A DNA stretch of 64,000 nt. Source: Enterobacterales bacterium (GTDB lineage: Bacteria; Pseudomonadota; Gammaproteobacteria; Enterobacterales; Enterobacteriaceae). A program made the translations under genes and the position numbers. The notes under the pieces are model-generated. The model saw nothing but the letters and a program-made list of their open reading frames with translations, made no database searches and was not told where the DNA came from. Below, piece by piece: positions 1-9,445 of this stretch (position 1 is the first letter of the stretch; every line of letters starts with the position of its first letter). The stretch is from NCBI GenBank assembly GCA_015654925.1, contig JAATFX010000020.1, forward strand, positions 62,001 to 126,000, given 5' to 3'.

Positions 1-726
1 CACGGTGCCGATGGCATAGGCGCTCACGACCGCCGCCACCGCCGCCAGCACGACTTTGCCCAATCCAGGCGGAATCGACGGAGATCGCGGACGCCAGCGA
101 CCCACGCCGCCGTTGCCGTTATGACGCGGTAAAAACCAAGTGGCGATGAAAATCAACATAATAATCGCCAGCAGCAGCCAGAAATTCAGCCGGGTGGGAA
201 ACGGGGCGTACTGGATCAGCGCGCCGCCGATCAGGGTCGCCAGGGCCAATCCCACCGCCTGGGCGACGGTGGTGATGGCGCTGGCTTTTTTAGCCTGCCC
301 GGGAGCGCTGAATTCGATTACCGCCGCCGTGGATGGCCCGGCCGACAGCCCTACCCCGATGCCCATAAACGCCCGGCCGATATATACCCAGCCCAGGCTG
401 GGCGCGACGGCGAATAGCAACACGCCGATTAACGACGCCCCCAACCCCAGCAGCATGGTCGTACGGCGCCCGATATAATCGGAGACATTGCCGAAGCAAA
501 TCAGGATCGCCACCACTACGATGGGATAAATGGCGAATATCGTGGCGGTCTGGGTAGTGTTCAATCCCCATTCGGAAGCATAGAGCGGATAGGTCATCGC
601 GGGCGCGGCGCTGGTCCAGATGGTATGGGCGACAACGGCGGCGGCAACCCAGAAACTGGCCCGTTGCCCGAGGGTATAAGTCCTTCCGGTCATGGTATGG
701 CTCGCTTTGGCAGGCAATGCACCCAT
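1..726 (-). CDS. MFS transporter, partial (N-terminal half, runs off window start)
   Basis: The protein reads off the left edge, so only about 240 N-terminal residues are visible. It shows regularly spaced hydrophobic segments. The loop between the second and third segments carries the MFS signature (GNVSDYIGRRTTMLLG, like G-x3-D-R-x-G-R-R), and a later YIGRAFMGIGVG segment is typical of the fourth and fifth helices. The family comprises proton-driven inner-membrane importers or exporters; the substrate cannot be told. The start is uncertain: an ATG at 726 and an in-frame ATG at 693 are both possible, and neither has a strong ribosome site. It lies downstream of, and in the same direction as, the tetR and RND genes, with a 188-base gap. 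That could mean a second drug exporter, but co-regulation is not shown because no operator copy precedes it. Confidence 0.8.
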   Translation of the reverse strand, partial: MGALPAKASHTMTGRTYTLGQRASFWVAAAVVAHTIWTSAAPAMTYPLYASEWGLNTTQTATIFAIYPIVVVAILICFGNVSDYIGRRTTMLLGLGASLIGVLLFAVAPSLGWVYIGRAFMGIGVGLSAGPSTAAVIEFSAPGQAKKASAITTVAQAVGLALATLIGGALIQYAPFPTRLNFWLLLAIIMLIFIATWFLPRHNGNGGVGRWRPRSPSIPPGLGKVVLAAVAAVVSAYAIGTV

Positions 727-870
727 AATGCATGGCATTGATTGATTGATTTTATTTAACACTGAATCAGTATGTACGTGCGTATTAATGGCGTCAATAT
801 AAACCTGACCGGCCGTCTTATACAGGATGAAACACTGTTTTATCATGGTGACAGGAATAGAGCAGACAAT

Positions 871-905
871 AATCTTGGCGCCAGCTGAGCGCCGGAGCCA
901 AGATT
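871..905 (-). terminator. Inverted repeat after tetR, possible terminator
   Basis: Nine-base arms (AATCTTGGC and GCCAAGATT) enclose a GC-rich middle. The repeat starts just past the tetR stop on the minus strand. No good T-run follows, so termination is only a guess. Confidence 0.4.
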
Positions 906-914
906 GGACCGGTG

Positions 915-1526
915 TCAAACCGTCGTATCAGGCGATGCCGGCTGTCCGCCCGGCGAGCGGTTTAATAGAGGTAAAGCAACGGCAAAAAAATCGTCCAGCG
1001 GCTGCCGGCAACAGGCTATTTTCATACGCACCACGGCCCCTTCCCAGCTATTAATCAGAAAGCGGGCGACCTTTTCGGCGTCAAGCGTGGCGATCACGCT
1101 GCCGTCCGCCTGCCCTTCGCGCAGGGTGGCGGTAACCGCGCCGGTCCACTTTTCCAGGGACTGCTTGATGGCCTGGCGCAGCAGCGGCGTATTATCGGTC
1201 ATCTCCGCCGCCAGATTGCCGATCAGGCACCCTTTCTCATAACCGAATTCGGCGTAGTAGGCGGCCATATACTCAAAATGCGCGCGCAGCCGTTCAATGG
1301 GGGGCAGGCTGGGATCGTCGAGGATTTCCCGGTTGGAGTCTTGTCCGTAAATGGACAACACCTCCAGCGCCAGCAGTTCCTTGGCCTTGAAGTAGTTATA
1401 AAAAGACCCCTTTGGCACCCCTGCGGTGTCGACGATATCCTGTACGCTGCATGCGCTGAAACCGAGCGTGTGAAAACGCTCCAGTGCGGCATCGACAATT
1501 TTATCGCGTACGCTTGGTTTGGCCAT
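915..1526 (-). CDS. TetR/AcrR-family repressor of the adjacent RND pump
   Basis: This is a 203-residue protein with a TetR-type DNA-binding head. Residues 7-50 form the helix-turn-helix, including VQDIVDTAGVPKGSFYNYF, the near-universal TetR recognition helix. The C-terminal part (about 55-190) is the ligand and dimer domain and resembles the TetR_C families of AcrR-like regulators. The start at 1526 has AGGA eight bases upstream. The gene lies 3' of the RND genes on the same strand. A perfect 14-bp palindrome about 42 bases before its start is repeated before the membrane-fusion gene at 6.19 kb, which points to autoregulation plus repression of the pump. The inducing ligand is unknown. Confidence 0.9.
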   Translation of the reverse strand: MAKPSVRDKIVDAALERFHTLGFSACSVQDIVDTAGVPKGSFYNYFKAKELLALEVLSIYGQDSNREILDDPSLPPIERLRAHFEYMAAYYAEFGYEKGCLIGNLAAEMTDNTPLLRQAIKQSLEKWTGAVTATLREGQADGSVIATLDAEKVARFLINSWEGAVVRMKIACCRQPLDDFFAVALPLLNRSPGGQPASPDTTV

Positions 1527-1549
1527 TAAGGGTTCCTGTAGGTTGATAA

Positions 1550-1561
1550 ATTACCGGTAAT
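1550..1561. repeat. Palindrome ATTACCGGTAAT beside the tetR operator
   Basis: A perfect 12-bp palindrome lies between the tetR start and the main operator, six bases from the latter. It shares the ACCGGT centre with that operator, so it may be a weaker half of the control site. There is no copy before the pump genes. Confidence 0.35.
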
Positions 1562-1567
1562 TATACG

Positions 1568-1581
1568 TACGACCGGTCGTA
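1568..1581. promoter_or_regulatory. Operator copy 1 for the TetR regulator
   Basis: The 14-bp perfect palindrome TACGACCGGTCGTA sits in the tetR promoter region. The identical core recurs at 6191-6204 upstream of the membrane-fusion gene. A shared palindrome before a tetR gene and its target operon is the standard TetR-operator layout. Confidence 0.8.
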
Positions 1582-1699
1582 TTTTGCAAGCCGCCGCCGC
1601 CCGCCGCCAGCACGATATAGGCGCTTTTGTCCATGTCCATGACGGCGGCCGCCCCTTTTCCCTCGACAAGGGAATAATAGGAGGCGCGCGCCGCGGAGA

Positions 1700-4600
1700 T
1701 CAAGGGTTGGTTGGCGCCCCCGGTTTGGGCGTATCCAGGGCGGCGTCGGCTGCCGGTTCGCCGCGCGCCGGGAATGGAGGTTCATCCGCCGCCGGCTGGC
1801 GTTTAAGCGTGCCGCCGGTCATCCGCCGGATGGTCCAGTAAAACATCGGCGTGAGCAGGAAACCGAATAGCGTCACCCCCAGCATGCCTGCGAACACCGC
1901 AATGCCAATCGCCCGCCGCATTTCCGATCCGGCGCCCACGGATATGGCCAGCGGCGCCACGCCCATAATAAACGCCATCGACGTCATCAGGATCGGACGT
2001 AGCCGCAGCCTGCAGGCGCTTAATACCGCCTGCAGCAGCGTTTCGTTCTCCAGTTCCCGATCGCGGGCGAATTCCACAATCAGGATAGCGTTTTTACAGG
2101 CCAGTCCCACCAGCACCACCAGGCCGATTTGCGTAAAGACGTTATTATCCCCCTGGGTTAACTGCACGCCGATCAATGCGCATAACAAACACATGGGCAC
2201 GGTGAGAATCACCACCAGCGGCAAGGTCCAGCTTTCGTATTGGGCCACCAGTACCAGAAACGCCAGCAGTACGCAGATGGGGAAAATATAAATCGCCGTA
2301 TTCCCCGCCAGGATCTGCTGGTAGGTCAGTTCGGTCCATTCGAAACTCATGCCGTTGGGCAATTGCTGGCGGGCCAGCTCCTCCAGCGCACCCTGCGCCT
2401 GGTCGGAACTATAGCCCGGCGCCGGGGACCCGTTGATTTCCGCCGTTAAACTGCCGTTATAGTGGCTGATTTGATCCGGGCCGGTGGTGTCATAGGTGGT
2501 CACGAAGGCGCCTATGGGGATCATCTGCCCCGCCGCATTGCGGGTCTGTAAATGACCGATATCCTCCGCATGCATGCGAAAGCGCTGGTCGGCCTGCACA
2601 TTCACCTGATACGTCCGGCCAAAGCGATTAAAATCGTTGACGTAAAGCGAACCGAGATACACCTGCATGGTTTCAAATAAATCGGTAAGGGATACGCCCT
2701 GGGCCTTGGCTTTTTCCCGATCGATATCGGCATGGATCTTGGGCACGCCGATTTGATACGAGGAGAACAGGCCGGTGAGCCGGGGATCGTTGGCGGCGGC
2801 GGCAATCAGTTTTTGGGTCGCCTGATAGACCGCCGCCGGCCCCCGATCGGACTGGTCCTCGATTTGCATCCGGAAACCGCCCAATGAGCCCAGCCCCAGG
2901 ATCGGCGGCGGCGGAAATACCGCGATATTGGCATCCGCGATGCCCGCCAGCCGCTGATTCAGGCTCATGGCAATGGCCCCCGCCGACAGCGACTTATCCC
3001 GGCGCACATCAAAATCATTCAGCGTCAGGAAGATCACCGCGGAATTGGTGCTGCGCACAAAGCCGTTAATCGACAGGCCGGGAAAGGCCACCGCATGGCT
3101 GACCCCGGGCGTATGCAGGGCAATATCGCTCACCTTGCGCACCACCGCTTCGGTGCGGTCAAGGGTGGCCGCGTCGGGCAACTGAATGACCGAAACCAGA
3201 TACAGTTTGTCTTGCTGCGGCACGAACCCGCCGGGCGTGCGCATAAACAGCAAGAGGGTTAATGCCAGCAGGCCGCCGTAAATCAGCAGCGCCGCCGAGG
3301 ATCGGCGCAGCACCCGGCTGACGACCCCCACATAACCATGGGATAACCGCACAAACGCCAGGTTAAACGGCCGGAACAGCCAGCCGAACGCCCGATCGAT
3401 AAAGCGCTGGAAACCATCTTTGGTACCGTGGTGGGATTTAAGCAGCAGCGCCGCCAATGCCGGCGACAGGGTCAGGGAGTTAAAGGCGGAAATCACCGTC
3501 GAAATGGCGATGGTCAGGGCGAACTGGCGATAAAACTCCCCGGTCAGCCCGCTCAGGAACGCCGTGGGGATAAATACCGAACATAGCACCAGGGCGGTGG
3601 AAATAATCGGGCCGGTCACTTCGCTCATGGCTTTATGGGTCGCCGCCACCGGCGGCAAGCCCCGCGCGATATTACGTTCGACGTTCTCCACCACGACGAT
3701 GGCGTCGTCCACCACGATGCCGATGGCCAGCACCAGGCCAAACATGGTCAGGGCGTTAAGCCCGAAGCCCATCAGCAGCATTACCGCGAAGGTGCCCACC
3801 AGGCTCACCGGCACGGCGACCAGCGGGATCACCGAGGCGCGCCAGTTCTGCAAAAACAGGATCACTACCAGCACTACCAAAATGATGGCTTCGAACAAAG
3901 TACGCACGACTTCGCTGATGGATTGGTGCACGAACCCGGTGGTGTTATAGACGATATGGTATTTAATGCCCTGGGGAAAATCTTTCGCCAGCTTATCCAT
4001 GGTGGCCTGCACGCTATCGGCCATTTGCAGGGCATTGGTGCCGGGACGCTGGAACACCCCCAGCGCCACCGCCGGCTGATTGTCGAGCAGCGAGCGCAGC
4101 GAATAATTATCCGAGCCCAGTTCCAGGCGCGCCACATCCCGTAAATGGATCACTTTACCGCTATCGTCGGCACGCAGGATGATATCGCCGAACTGCTCCT
4201 CGGACTCCAACCGGCCCTGGGTGACCACGGAAATCTGGAATTGCGCCTGGGTGGTGCCGGGCGATCCCCCCACCTGGCCGGCCGCCACCTGGATATTTTG
4301 CTCGCGCAGCGCCGCTACCACGTCGCCGGCGGTCAGGGCGCGCGCCGCCAATTGTTCCGGATCAAGCCAGACGCGCATGGAATAAGGCCCCAGCCCGAAT
4401 ACGCTGACGTCCCCCACGCCGTAGGCGCGCGCCAGCGCATCTTTAACATGCAGTTGCGCATAGCTGGCGAGATAGAGCATATCGTAACGATCGTCATCGG
4501 AGGTGAGATGGACCACCTCGATAAGCGTAGGGGACGATTTATTGGTGGTGACCCCCACCCGCTGCACTTCGGGGGGCAAGCGCGACAGCACCTGCGCCAC

Positions 4601-4936
4601 GCGGTTTTGCACCAGCACCTGGGCTTTGTCGCCATCGGTGCCCAGCGCAAAGGTGACCGTAATGGTCAGCGCCCCGTCGCTGGTGGCCTGGGAAGACTGA
4701 TAAAGCATGCCTTCGACGCCGTTAATTTCCTGCTCGATGGGCGAGGCCACCGTTTCGGCGATCACCGACGGGTCCGCCCCGGCAAAAGTGGTCTTGACCA
4801 CGATAGTGGTCGGCACCACTTCCGGATACTCGGCGATGGGCAATAAAGGCAGGGCCACTAACCCCGCGACAAAAATCACCAGCGACAGCACCACGGCAAA
4901 ACGCGGACGGCTGACAAAAAACCGTGAAATATTCAT
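1700..4936 (-). CDS. RND (HAE1/MexF-type) multidrug efflux inner-membrane pump
   Basis: The 1078-residue proton-driven pump matches the HAE1 family throughout. It begins MNISRFFVSRPRFA, the usual cytoplasmic N-terminus ahead of TM1. Two large periplasmic loops follow, each after the first membrane segment of a half, and the TM4 motif GIVVDDAIVVVEN carries the paired aspartates of proton relay. The match is closest to MexF/BpeF-type pumps, for example the early EYPEVVPTTIVVK stretch. The C-terminus is longer than in AcrB, with a hydrophilic Pro/Ala-rich tail of about 35 residues. GAGG lies six bases before the start. The gene follows the membrane-fusion gene by 66 bases. No outer-membrane channel is encoded beside it, so TolC is the probable partner. 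Substrates cannot be inferred. Confidence 0.95.
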   Translation of the reverse strand: MNISRFFVSRPRFAVVLSLVIFVAGLVALPLLPIAEYPEVVPTTIVVKTTFAGADPSVIAETVASPIEQEINGVEGMLYQSSQATSDGALTITVTFALGTDGDKAQVLVQNRVAQVLSRLPPEVQRVGVTTNKSSPTLIEVVHLTSDDDRYDMLYLASYAQLHVKDALARAYGVGDVSVFGLGPYSMRVWLDPEQLAARALTAGDVVAALREQNIQVAAGQVGGSPGTTQAQFQISVVTQGRLESEEQFGDIILRADDSGKVIHLRDVARLELGSDNYSLRSLLDNQPAVALGVFQRPGTNALQMADSVQATMDKLAKDFPQGIKYHIVYNTTGFVHQSISEVVRTLFEAIILVVLVVILFLQNWRASVIPLVAVPVSLVGTFAVMLLMGFGLNALTMFGLVLAIGIVVDDAIVVVENVERNIARGLPPVAATHKAMSEVTGPIISTALVLCSVFIPTAFLSGLTGEFYRQFALTIAISTVISAFNSLTLSPALAALLLKSHHGTKDGFQRFIDRAFGWLFRPFNLAFVRLSHGYVGVVSRVLRRSSAALLIYGGLLALTLLLFMRTPGGFVPQQDKLYLVSVIQLPDAATLDRTEAVVRKVSDIALHTPGVSHAVAFPGLSINGFVRSTNSAVIFLTLNDFDVRRDKSLSAGAIAMSLNQRLAGIADANIAVFPPPPILGLGSLGGFRMQIEDQSDRGPAAVYQATQKLIAAAANDPRLTGLFSSYQIGVPKIHADIDREKAKAQGVSLTDLFETMQVYLGSLYVNDFNRFGRTYQVNVQADQRFRMHAEDIGHLQTRNAAGQMIPIGAFVTTYDTTGPDQISHYNGSLTAEINGSPAPGYSSDQAQGALEELARQQLPNGMSFEWTELTYQQILAGNTAIYIFPICVLLAFLVLVAQYESWTLPLVVILTVPMCLLCALIGVQLTQGDNNVFTQIGLVVLVGLACKNAILIVEFARDRELENETLLQAVLSACRLRLRPILMTSMAFIMGVAPLAISVGAGSEMRRAIGIAVFAGMLGVTLFGFLLTPMFYWTIRRMTGGTLKRQPAADEPPFPARGEPAADAALDTPKPGAPTNP

Positions 4937-5002
4937 TTAAACCTCAAGTACCGGCCGTGGCGGGCAACGTTTACCGGGGGGGTGATTCGCACCCAATATT
5001 GA

Positions 5003-6160
5003 TTAGTCATGGGGTATCAGCGCCGCCAATTCGCCAGGGGACGCCGCCGGCGCGGCGCTTGGCGCCACCACGTCTCCCGGCCGTACTTTTTGCAGCCCGC
5101 TCACCACCACCCGCTCGCCGGGATTAAGGCCTCCGCGCACGATGCGCCATTCACCCACCGCCTGCCCCAGCGTGATGGCCCGGTACTGCACCCGGTTGTC
5201 TTTATCGAGCACCAGCACATAACGCTTGCCCAAATCGGTACCCAGGGCCTGCTCCGGCAGCAGCGCCACCTGCTCCACCGTGGAGGACACCAACCGCACC
5301 CGGCTGAACAACCCCGGCGTCAGGCTGCCGTCGGCATTATCCAGAACGGCCCGCGCCGCGAGGGTTCCGCTGTGGGGGTCCACCACGTTATCCAGGAAAC
5401 GCAGGCGGGCCTGATGGGGAAAACCGGTTTCGCCCATCAGGCCGATATACACCGAATTATCCTTGCCGCGCTGGGCGGCGGCATATTTCAGATAGGCCTG
5501 CTCGTCAACATTGAAAGCGGCATAAATGGGGCTATCGGAGACGATGGTGGTCAGCAGGCTGGACGTGGTCACCAGATTGCCGCGGGTAATAAGGGCCTTG
5601 GAAATGCGCCCGTCAATCGGCGCGACAACCCGGGTAAACGAGAGATCCAGCCGCGCCGCGGTCAGCGCCGCCTGGGCGGCGGCCACATTGGCCATGGTGA
5701 CTTTGGCGTTGGCATCCTGGGCGTCCATCTCGCTGCCGGAGATGGCGCTTGAGGCGATCAGCCGGCGATTGCGATCGCGATTGGTTCTGGCCAGTACGGC
5801 GTTGGCGGTGGCCTGCTGCAGGCCCGCTTCCAGCCGGTCCACCTCGGCCTGGTAGGGCCTGGGGTCGATTTGGTACAGCACCTGGCCTTTTTGAACCCTT
5901 GCGCCGTCCTCAAAAGCGATAGAATCGATAAATCCGCCCACCCGCGGCCGGATTTCCACGCTCTGCATGGCTTCGAGCCGGCCGGTAAAGTCGTCCCATT
6001 CGCGTACCGGCTGGAAAGTCACCGTGGCCACCGTAACCGCGACGGCCGGCGCCGTATTCGCGGCCGGAACCGCCGGTTTACAGCCGGCGATAAACAGTAT
6101 CGCCAGCGTGAATATCGGGTACACCGGTGCAAAACGCATCGTGCGCAAGGGTGTAGACAT
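5003..6160 (-). CDS. RND efflux membrane-fusion (periplasmic adaptor) lipoprotein
   Basis: This AcrA/MexE-type adaptor links the RND pump to an outer-membrane channel. A hydrophobic signal segment ends in the lipobox LFIAGC, so the mature protein should be lipid-anchored in the inner membrane. It then has a barrel-sandwich (lipoyl-like) segment with VEIRPRVGGFIDSI, a helical hairpin at about residues 95-170 and a beta-barrel. I place the start at 6160: GAGG is nine bases before this ATG but directly abuts the in-frame ATG at 6169. It is the first gene of the pump operon, and the 18-bp TetR operator lies about 30 bases upstream. Confidence 0.93.
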   Translation of the reverse strand: MSTPLRTMRFAPVYPIFTLAILFIAGCKPAVPAANTAPAVAVTVATVTFQPVREWDDFTGRLEAMQSVEIRPRVGGFIDSIAFEDGARVQKGQVLYQIDPRPYQAEVDRLEAGLQQATANAVLARTNRDRNRRLIASSAISGSEMDAQDANAKVTMANVAAAQAALTAARLDLSFTRVVAPIDGRISKALITRGNLVTTSSLLTTIVSDSPIYAAFNVDEQAYLKYAAAQRGKDNSVYIGLMGETGFPHQARLRFLDNVVDPHSGTLAARAVLDNADGSLTPGLFSRVRLVSSTVEQVALLPEQALGTDLGKRYVLVLDKDNRVQYRAITLGQAVGEWRIVRGGLNPGERVVVSGLQKVRPGDVVAPSAAPAASPGELAALIPHD

Positions 6161-6188
6161 GGGGAACATCCTCAGGTGAAATTATAAT

Positions 6189-6206
6189 AATACGACCGGT
6201 CGTATT
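6189..6206. promoter_or_regulatory. Operator copy 2 for the TetR regulator (pump operon)
   Basis: The perfect 18-bp palindrome AATACGACCGGTCGTATT contains the same 14-bp core as the site before tetR. It lies just upstream of the adaptor gene, where repressor binding would block the pump promoter. Confidence 0.85.
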
Positions 6207-6359
6207 GAAAAAAATGAGCATGCCCGGTTACGGCGCGAGGGTCAATGGGGAGCCGGCGTGAAAGGCACGTTTTTGTCACTTAGGGTGATTATTGCGCAAA
6301 TGACGCGATTAGCGATTAAGGACGAGGATACGGCGCGCGGGGCGATGGCGGTAATCCCC

Positions 6360-6381
6360 GCGGGGCCGGCGGCGGCCCCGC
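6360..6381. terminator. GC-rich hairpin after cobT
   Basis: Eight-base arms (GCGGGGCC and GGCCCCGC) flank a six-base loop about 20 bases past the cobT stop, at the end of the cobalamin operon. There is no T-run on the minus strand, so it may stabilise the 3' end rather than terminate. Confidence 0.4.
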
Positions 6382-6400
6382 GCTGGCGGAATGATGGCGA

Positions 6401-7456
6401 TTAAGGCGTAGGCAGGACGATGGCGCTCGCTTCCAGCGTACCCATATTATGGTAAACGGCGCAGGCGGCATCCACCAGGTTCATGGCCAACGCCGCCCCG
6501 CTGCCTTCGCCCAGGCGCATTTCCATATCAAAATAAGGGCGCAAATCGAGATGTGCCAGGGCGATCTTCGCCCCTTTTTCCGCCGAAAGGTGCGAAGGGA
6601 TCAGGTAATGACGTACCCGTGGAGCGATGCGGCAGGCCACCAGCGCGGCGGCGTACGACAAAAATCCGTCCAGAATAACCGGCACGCCCTGGGCGGCTGC
6701 GCCCAGCATGACCCCGGCCATGCCGCCCAGATCAAAACCGCCGACTTTCGCCAGCACGTCCACGCCGTCTTGCGGATCGGGGCGGTTACAGGAGATGGCG
6801 CGTTCGACCACGTCGATTTTATTTTGCAGCATCGATACCGGCAGATTGGCGCCGCGGCCCACCACATCCGCCGCCGGCGACCCGGTCAGCACGCTGACCA
6901 GCGCGGCGGCGGGCGTGGTATTGGCCATGCCCAGTTCTCCCACGCCAAACAGCGTCACGCCCTGTCCCACCAATCCGCAGACCAGATCCGCGCCCACTTC
7001 CAGCACGTGGCGGGCCTGGACGGCGGTCATGGCAGGTTCGCAGGCGATATTGCCGCTGCCGCGCCCCATGCGCCGGTTCACCAGCCCCGGCAAAGGCTGT
7101 TCGCTGTCAATGCCCAGATCCACCGCCGTCACCCCCGCCCCCGCATTGGCCGCCAGCACGCATACGCCGGTAATGCCTTTGACCATATTGGCCGCCTGGA
7201 CCGCGGTGACCACCCGGGGAGAAACCGCCACGCCTTCCTGGTATACCCCGTGGTCGGCGATCATCACCATTAACTGTTTGCCGGTGAACGCCAGCGGCCG
7301 GTCGCCCATAATACCCGCCAGCTGCACGGCCAGGGTTTCCAGACGTCCCAGGCTGCCCGGCGGTTTCAGCAGGCTATCAAGCCGCTGTTGAGCCCGGGTC
7401 ATGGCGGCGGCGTCCAGGGGACGGATGGCATCGATAACCTGTTGTAACGTCTTCAT
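6401..7456 (-). CDS. cobT: Nicotinate-nucleotide:dimethylbenzimidazole phosphoribosyltransferase
   Basis: CobT activates the lower-ligand base by moving phosphoribose from nicotinate mononucleotide to 5,6-dimethylbenzimidazole, giving alpha-ribazole phosphate for the nucleotide loop of B12. The 351-residue protein matches the enterobacterial family end to end. The substrate-binding [12 protein letters not shown] is near residue 30, and the C-terminal [14 protein letters not shown] holds the catalytic glutamate. It is the last gene of the cobalamin operon, 34 bases after cobC. Confidence 0.96.
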   Translation of the reverse strand: MKTLQQVIDAIRPLDAAAMTRAQQRLDSLLKPPGSLGRLETLAVQLAGIMGDRPLAFTGKQLMVMIADHGVYQEGVAVSPRVVTAVQAANMVKGITGVCVLAANAGAGVTAVDLGIDSEQPLPGLVNRRMGRGSGNIACEPAMTAVQARHVLEVGADLVCGLVGQGVTLFGVGELGMANTTPAAALVSVLTGSPAADVVGRGANLPVSMLQNKIDVVERAISCNRPDPQDGVDVLAKVGGFDLGGMAGVMLGAAAQGVPVILDGFLSYAAALVACRIAPRVRHYLIPSHLSAEKGAKIALAHLDLRPYFDMEMRLGEGSGAALAMNLVDAACAVYHNMGTLEASAIVLPTP

Positions 7457-7490
7457 TACATTATTTCTCCTGACGAAATGGGTTGACGGT

Positions 7491-8099
7491 CTAACGCCCG
7501 GCGACCAAGGCCCGGCCGCTGTCGTTTACATGTTTGAGGACACAAAATCCCTCATCGAGGGAGACCTGCGTGAAAGCATCTTGCTGGAACGGGAAATGCC
7601 ACATGGCGGTTGGAGGCAACCCGAGCAGGGTCGCCAATACGATGCCCAGGACGCCCTGATGGGCCACCAGCAAAATATCGCCTGGCTGCTCCTGCCCGCG
7701 TAAACGGCCGGTGGCCTCCACCACCCGCTGGGAGAAGGACTGGAACCCCTCGCCGCCGGGGGGCAAGACGTGCTGCCAGTCGTCGCACCACGCGGCGTAG
7801 CGTTCGGCGTCATCCAGCCTGAGATCGCGGTGGTGGCGCAGTTCCCATTCGCCAAAGTCCATTTCGTCCCACTGCGCCCAGCATTCGGGCTCGATCTGCG
7901 GGCGCAGGATCTGCGCCGTTTCGCGGCTGCGCTTAAGCCGGCTTATAAGTATCCGGTCGAAGCGGATTTCAGCCAGTTGCCATGCCACCCGATGCGCCTG
8001 CCAGCGGCCGCGCTGCGTCAGCGCCAGATCGCTGGCACCGCAGTACACGCCGTCGCAGTTGGCCTGGGTTTCACCGTGGCGCACTAAAAACAGGTTCAT
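7491..8099 (-). CDS. cobC: Adenosylcobalamin/alpha-ribazole phosphatase
   Basis: This histidine-phosphatase-superfamily enzyme of about 202 residues removes the phosphate left on alpha-ribazole phosphate or adenosylcobalamin phosphate. The N-terminal LVRHGET supplies the phosphohistidine and VAHQG the second histidine. The ATG at 8099 overlaps the cobS stop as ATGA and places the RHG motif at residue 7; longer in-frame starts lie inside cobS and are not credible. In Salmonella cobC is encoded apart from cobUST, whereas here it sits between cobS and cobT. Confidence 0.93.
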   Translation of the reverse strand: MNLFLVRHGETQANCDGVYCGASDLALTQRGRWQAHRVAWQLAEIRFDRILISRLKRSRETAQILRPQIEPECWAQWDEMDFGEWELRHHRDLRLDDAERYAAWCDDWQHVLPPGGEGFQSFSQRVVEATGRLRGQEQPGDILLVAHQGVLGIVLATLLGLPPTAMWHFPFQQDAFTQVSLDEGFCVLKHVNDSGRALVAGR

Positions 8100-8848
8100 A
8101 GCGGCACCGCCAGCGCCGCCAGTAAAAACAGCCATTCGAAAACCTCCACGCCGCAGCCAAGGGTATCGCCGGTTTGCCCGCCCAGCACGCCGTTGATCCT
8201 GGCGCGGTAGCCGTAGGCGATAACCAGCACCACCAGCGCCGCGATGGCGCCGTGAATGCCGGCGATCAGCAGGGTCAGCAGCAGCCCGACCAGCAGCATC
8301 ACGGCGAAATCATGGCCGCCGATCTGGCCGATATAGACATTGCCCAGCCCGCTGTCGCGGGCATAACGCTGGCGGTACATCAAGATGCCGATCAGGGCGC
8401 GGCTCAGGCAAGGGGCGGCGATAATATAGGGCAGCGCGCCGCCGGGATGCCGGGCGAGCGCCGCTATGGCCACCAGCCGCAGGCCGATGGCGAACACCAT
8501 CGCCAGCGCGCCGTTGGTGCCGATACGGCTGTCGCGCATAATTTCCAGCATCTGCTCGCGCTTGCGCGCCGAAAAAATGCCGTCGCAGGTATCGGCTAAA
8601 CCGTCAAGATGGAAGGCGCCGGTCACCATGGCGTTGGCCATCACCGCCAGCAAGGCCGCCAGCGGCGTGCCTAGCGCGGGCTGCGCCAGCGCGAAAACCA
8701 GCGCGCAGATGCCCCCCACCACCAACCCCACCACCGGCAGCCAGATAACGCCGCGGGCATAGGTATCCAGCGGCAGATCCGCCGTCCAGCGCGCCGGCAC
8801 CGGCACCCGGGTCAGGAATTGCAGGGCGGCCAGAAACTGTTTCATCAC
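8096..8848 (-). CDS. cobS: Adenosylcobinamide-GDP ribazoletransferase (cobalamin synthase)
   Basis: CobS is the inner-membrane enzyme that joins adenosylcobinamide-GDP to alpha-ribazole (phosphate), finishing the cofactor. The 250-residue protein is strongly hydrophobic. It carries the family motif [12 protein letters not shown] near residue 80, whose acidic residues bind magnesium, followed by the [17 protein letters not shown] region. It overlaps both cobU and cobC by four bases (ATGA), which indicates translational coupling. Confidence 0.96.
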   Translation of the reverse strand: MMKQFLAALQFLTRVPVPARWTADLPLDTYARGVIWLPVVGLVVGGICALVFALAQPALGTPLAALLAVMANAMVTGAFHLDGLADTCDGIFSARKREQMLEIMRDSRIGTNGALAMVFAIGLRLVAIAALARHPGGALPYIIAAPCLSRALIGILMYRQRYARDSGLGNVYIGQIGGHDFAVMLLVGLLLTLLIAGIHGAIAALVVLVIAYGYRARINGVLGGQTGDTLGCGVEVFEWLFLLAALAVPL

Positions 8849-9414
8849 GCCATCCCCTGGCCGTCGCGGCCCTTGATATGCACCGGAATCCCCGAGACCA
8901 CCAGCCAGACGTCGCTGGCGGCGGCGGCCAGGCGCTGGTTGACCCGGCCCGCGATATCACGAAAACGGCGCGCCAGCAGATTTTCCGGCACGATGCCCAT
9001 GCCCAGTTCGTTGGTGACCAGAATCACCTGGCAGGGTGCGGCGGCGCAGGCGACCACCAGCCGGTCGATTTGAGCGGCGATATGCTGCTCGATGGCGGCG
9101 AAATCCATCTGCTCCGCCGGCGTATCCCCCGCCACATCGAACAGCAGATTAGTGACCAGGGTGGTGACGCATTCCAGCAGCACCGCGCCGACCCGATCGC
9201 CATGGCGGCGGATCACGCCGTCGAGATCGCGATGCCCTTCCCAGGTCAGCCAGTGCGCGGGACGCTCGCTGCGGTGCCTGGCCACCCGCGCGGCCATTTC
9301 CGGGTCGGTCACCAGCGAGGTGGCGATATACAGCACCGCGCCGCCGTCCCGCTGCGCCAGGGTTTCGGCCAGGCGGCTCTTGCCGCTGCGCGCGCCGCCG
9401 GTAATCAACATCAT
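8845..9414 (-). CDS. cobU: Adenosylcobinamide kinase / guanylyltransferase
   Basis: The bifunctional CobU phosphorylates adenosylcobinamide and then transfers GMP from GTP through a histidine intermediate. The P-loop GGARSGKS is at residues 6-13. The [11 protein letters not shown] segment matches the region of the guanylylated histidine, and later [17 protein letters not shown] and [13 protein letters not shown] blocks are family hallmarks. Its 189 residues are the usual length. It sits 31 bases after cbiP and overlaps cobS by four. Confidence 0.96.
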   Translation of the reverse strand: MMLITGGARSGKSRLAETLAQRDGGAVLYIATSLVTDPEMAARVARHRSERPAHWLTWEGHRDLDGVIRRHGDRVGAVLLECVTTLVTNLLFDVAGDTPAEQMDFAAIEQHIAAQIDRLVVACAAAPCQVILVTNELGMGIVPENLLARRFRDIAGRVNQRLAAAASDVWLVVSGIPVHIKGRDGQGMA

Positions 9415-9445
9415 AATGGGGTTCCTTGTGCAGCCGGTGGCCGTC

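Noticed and set aside
290-733. 147-residue minus-strand frame over the MFS gene
   Set aside because: Its sequence is Arg/Gly-rich without any family, while the overlapping frame has MFS helices and the signature loop.
3635-4846. Long plus-strand frames opposite the RND gene
   Set aside because: They are low-complexity His/Gly/Arg shadows of a GC-rich gene with strong homology on the other strand.
7432-7456. Ter-like TGTTGTAAC at the cobT start
   Set aside because: It matches nine core bases only and lacks the GTA before and CTA after. It is explained by the codons for LQQV in CobT.
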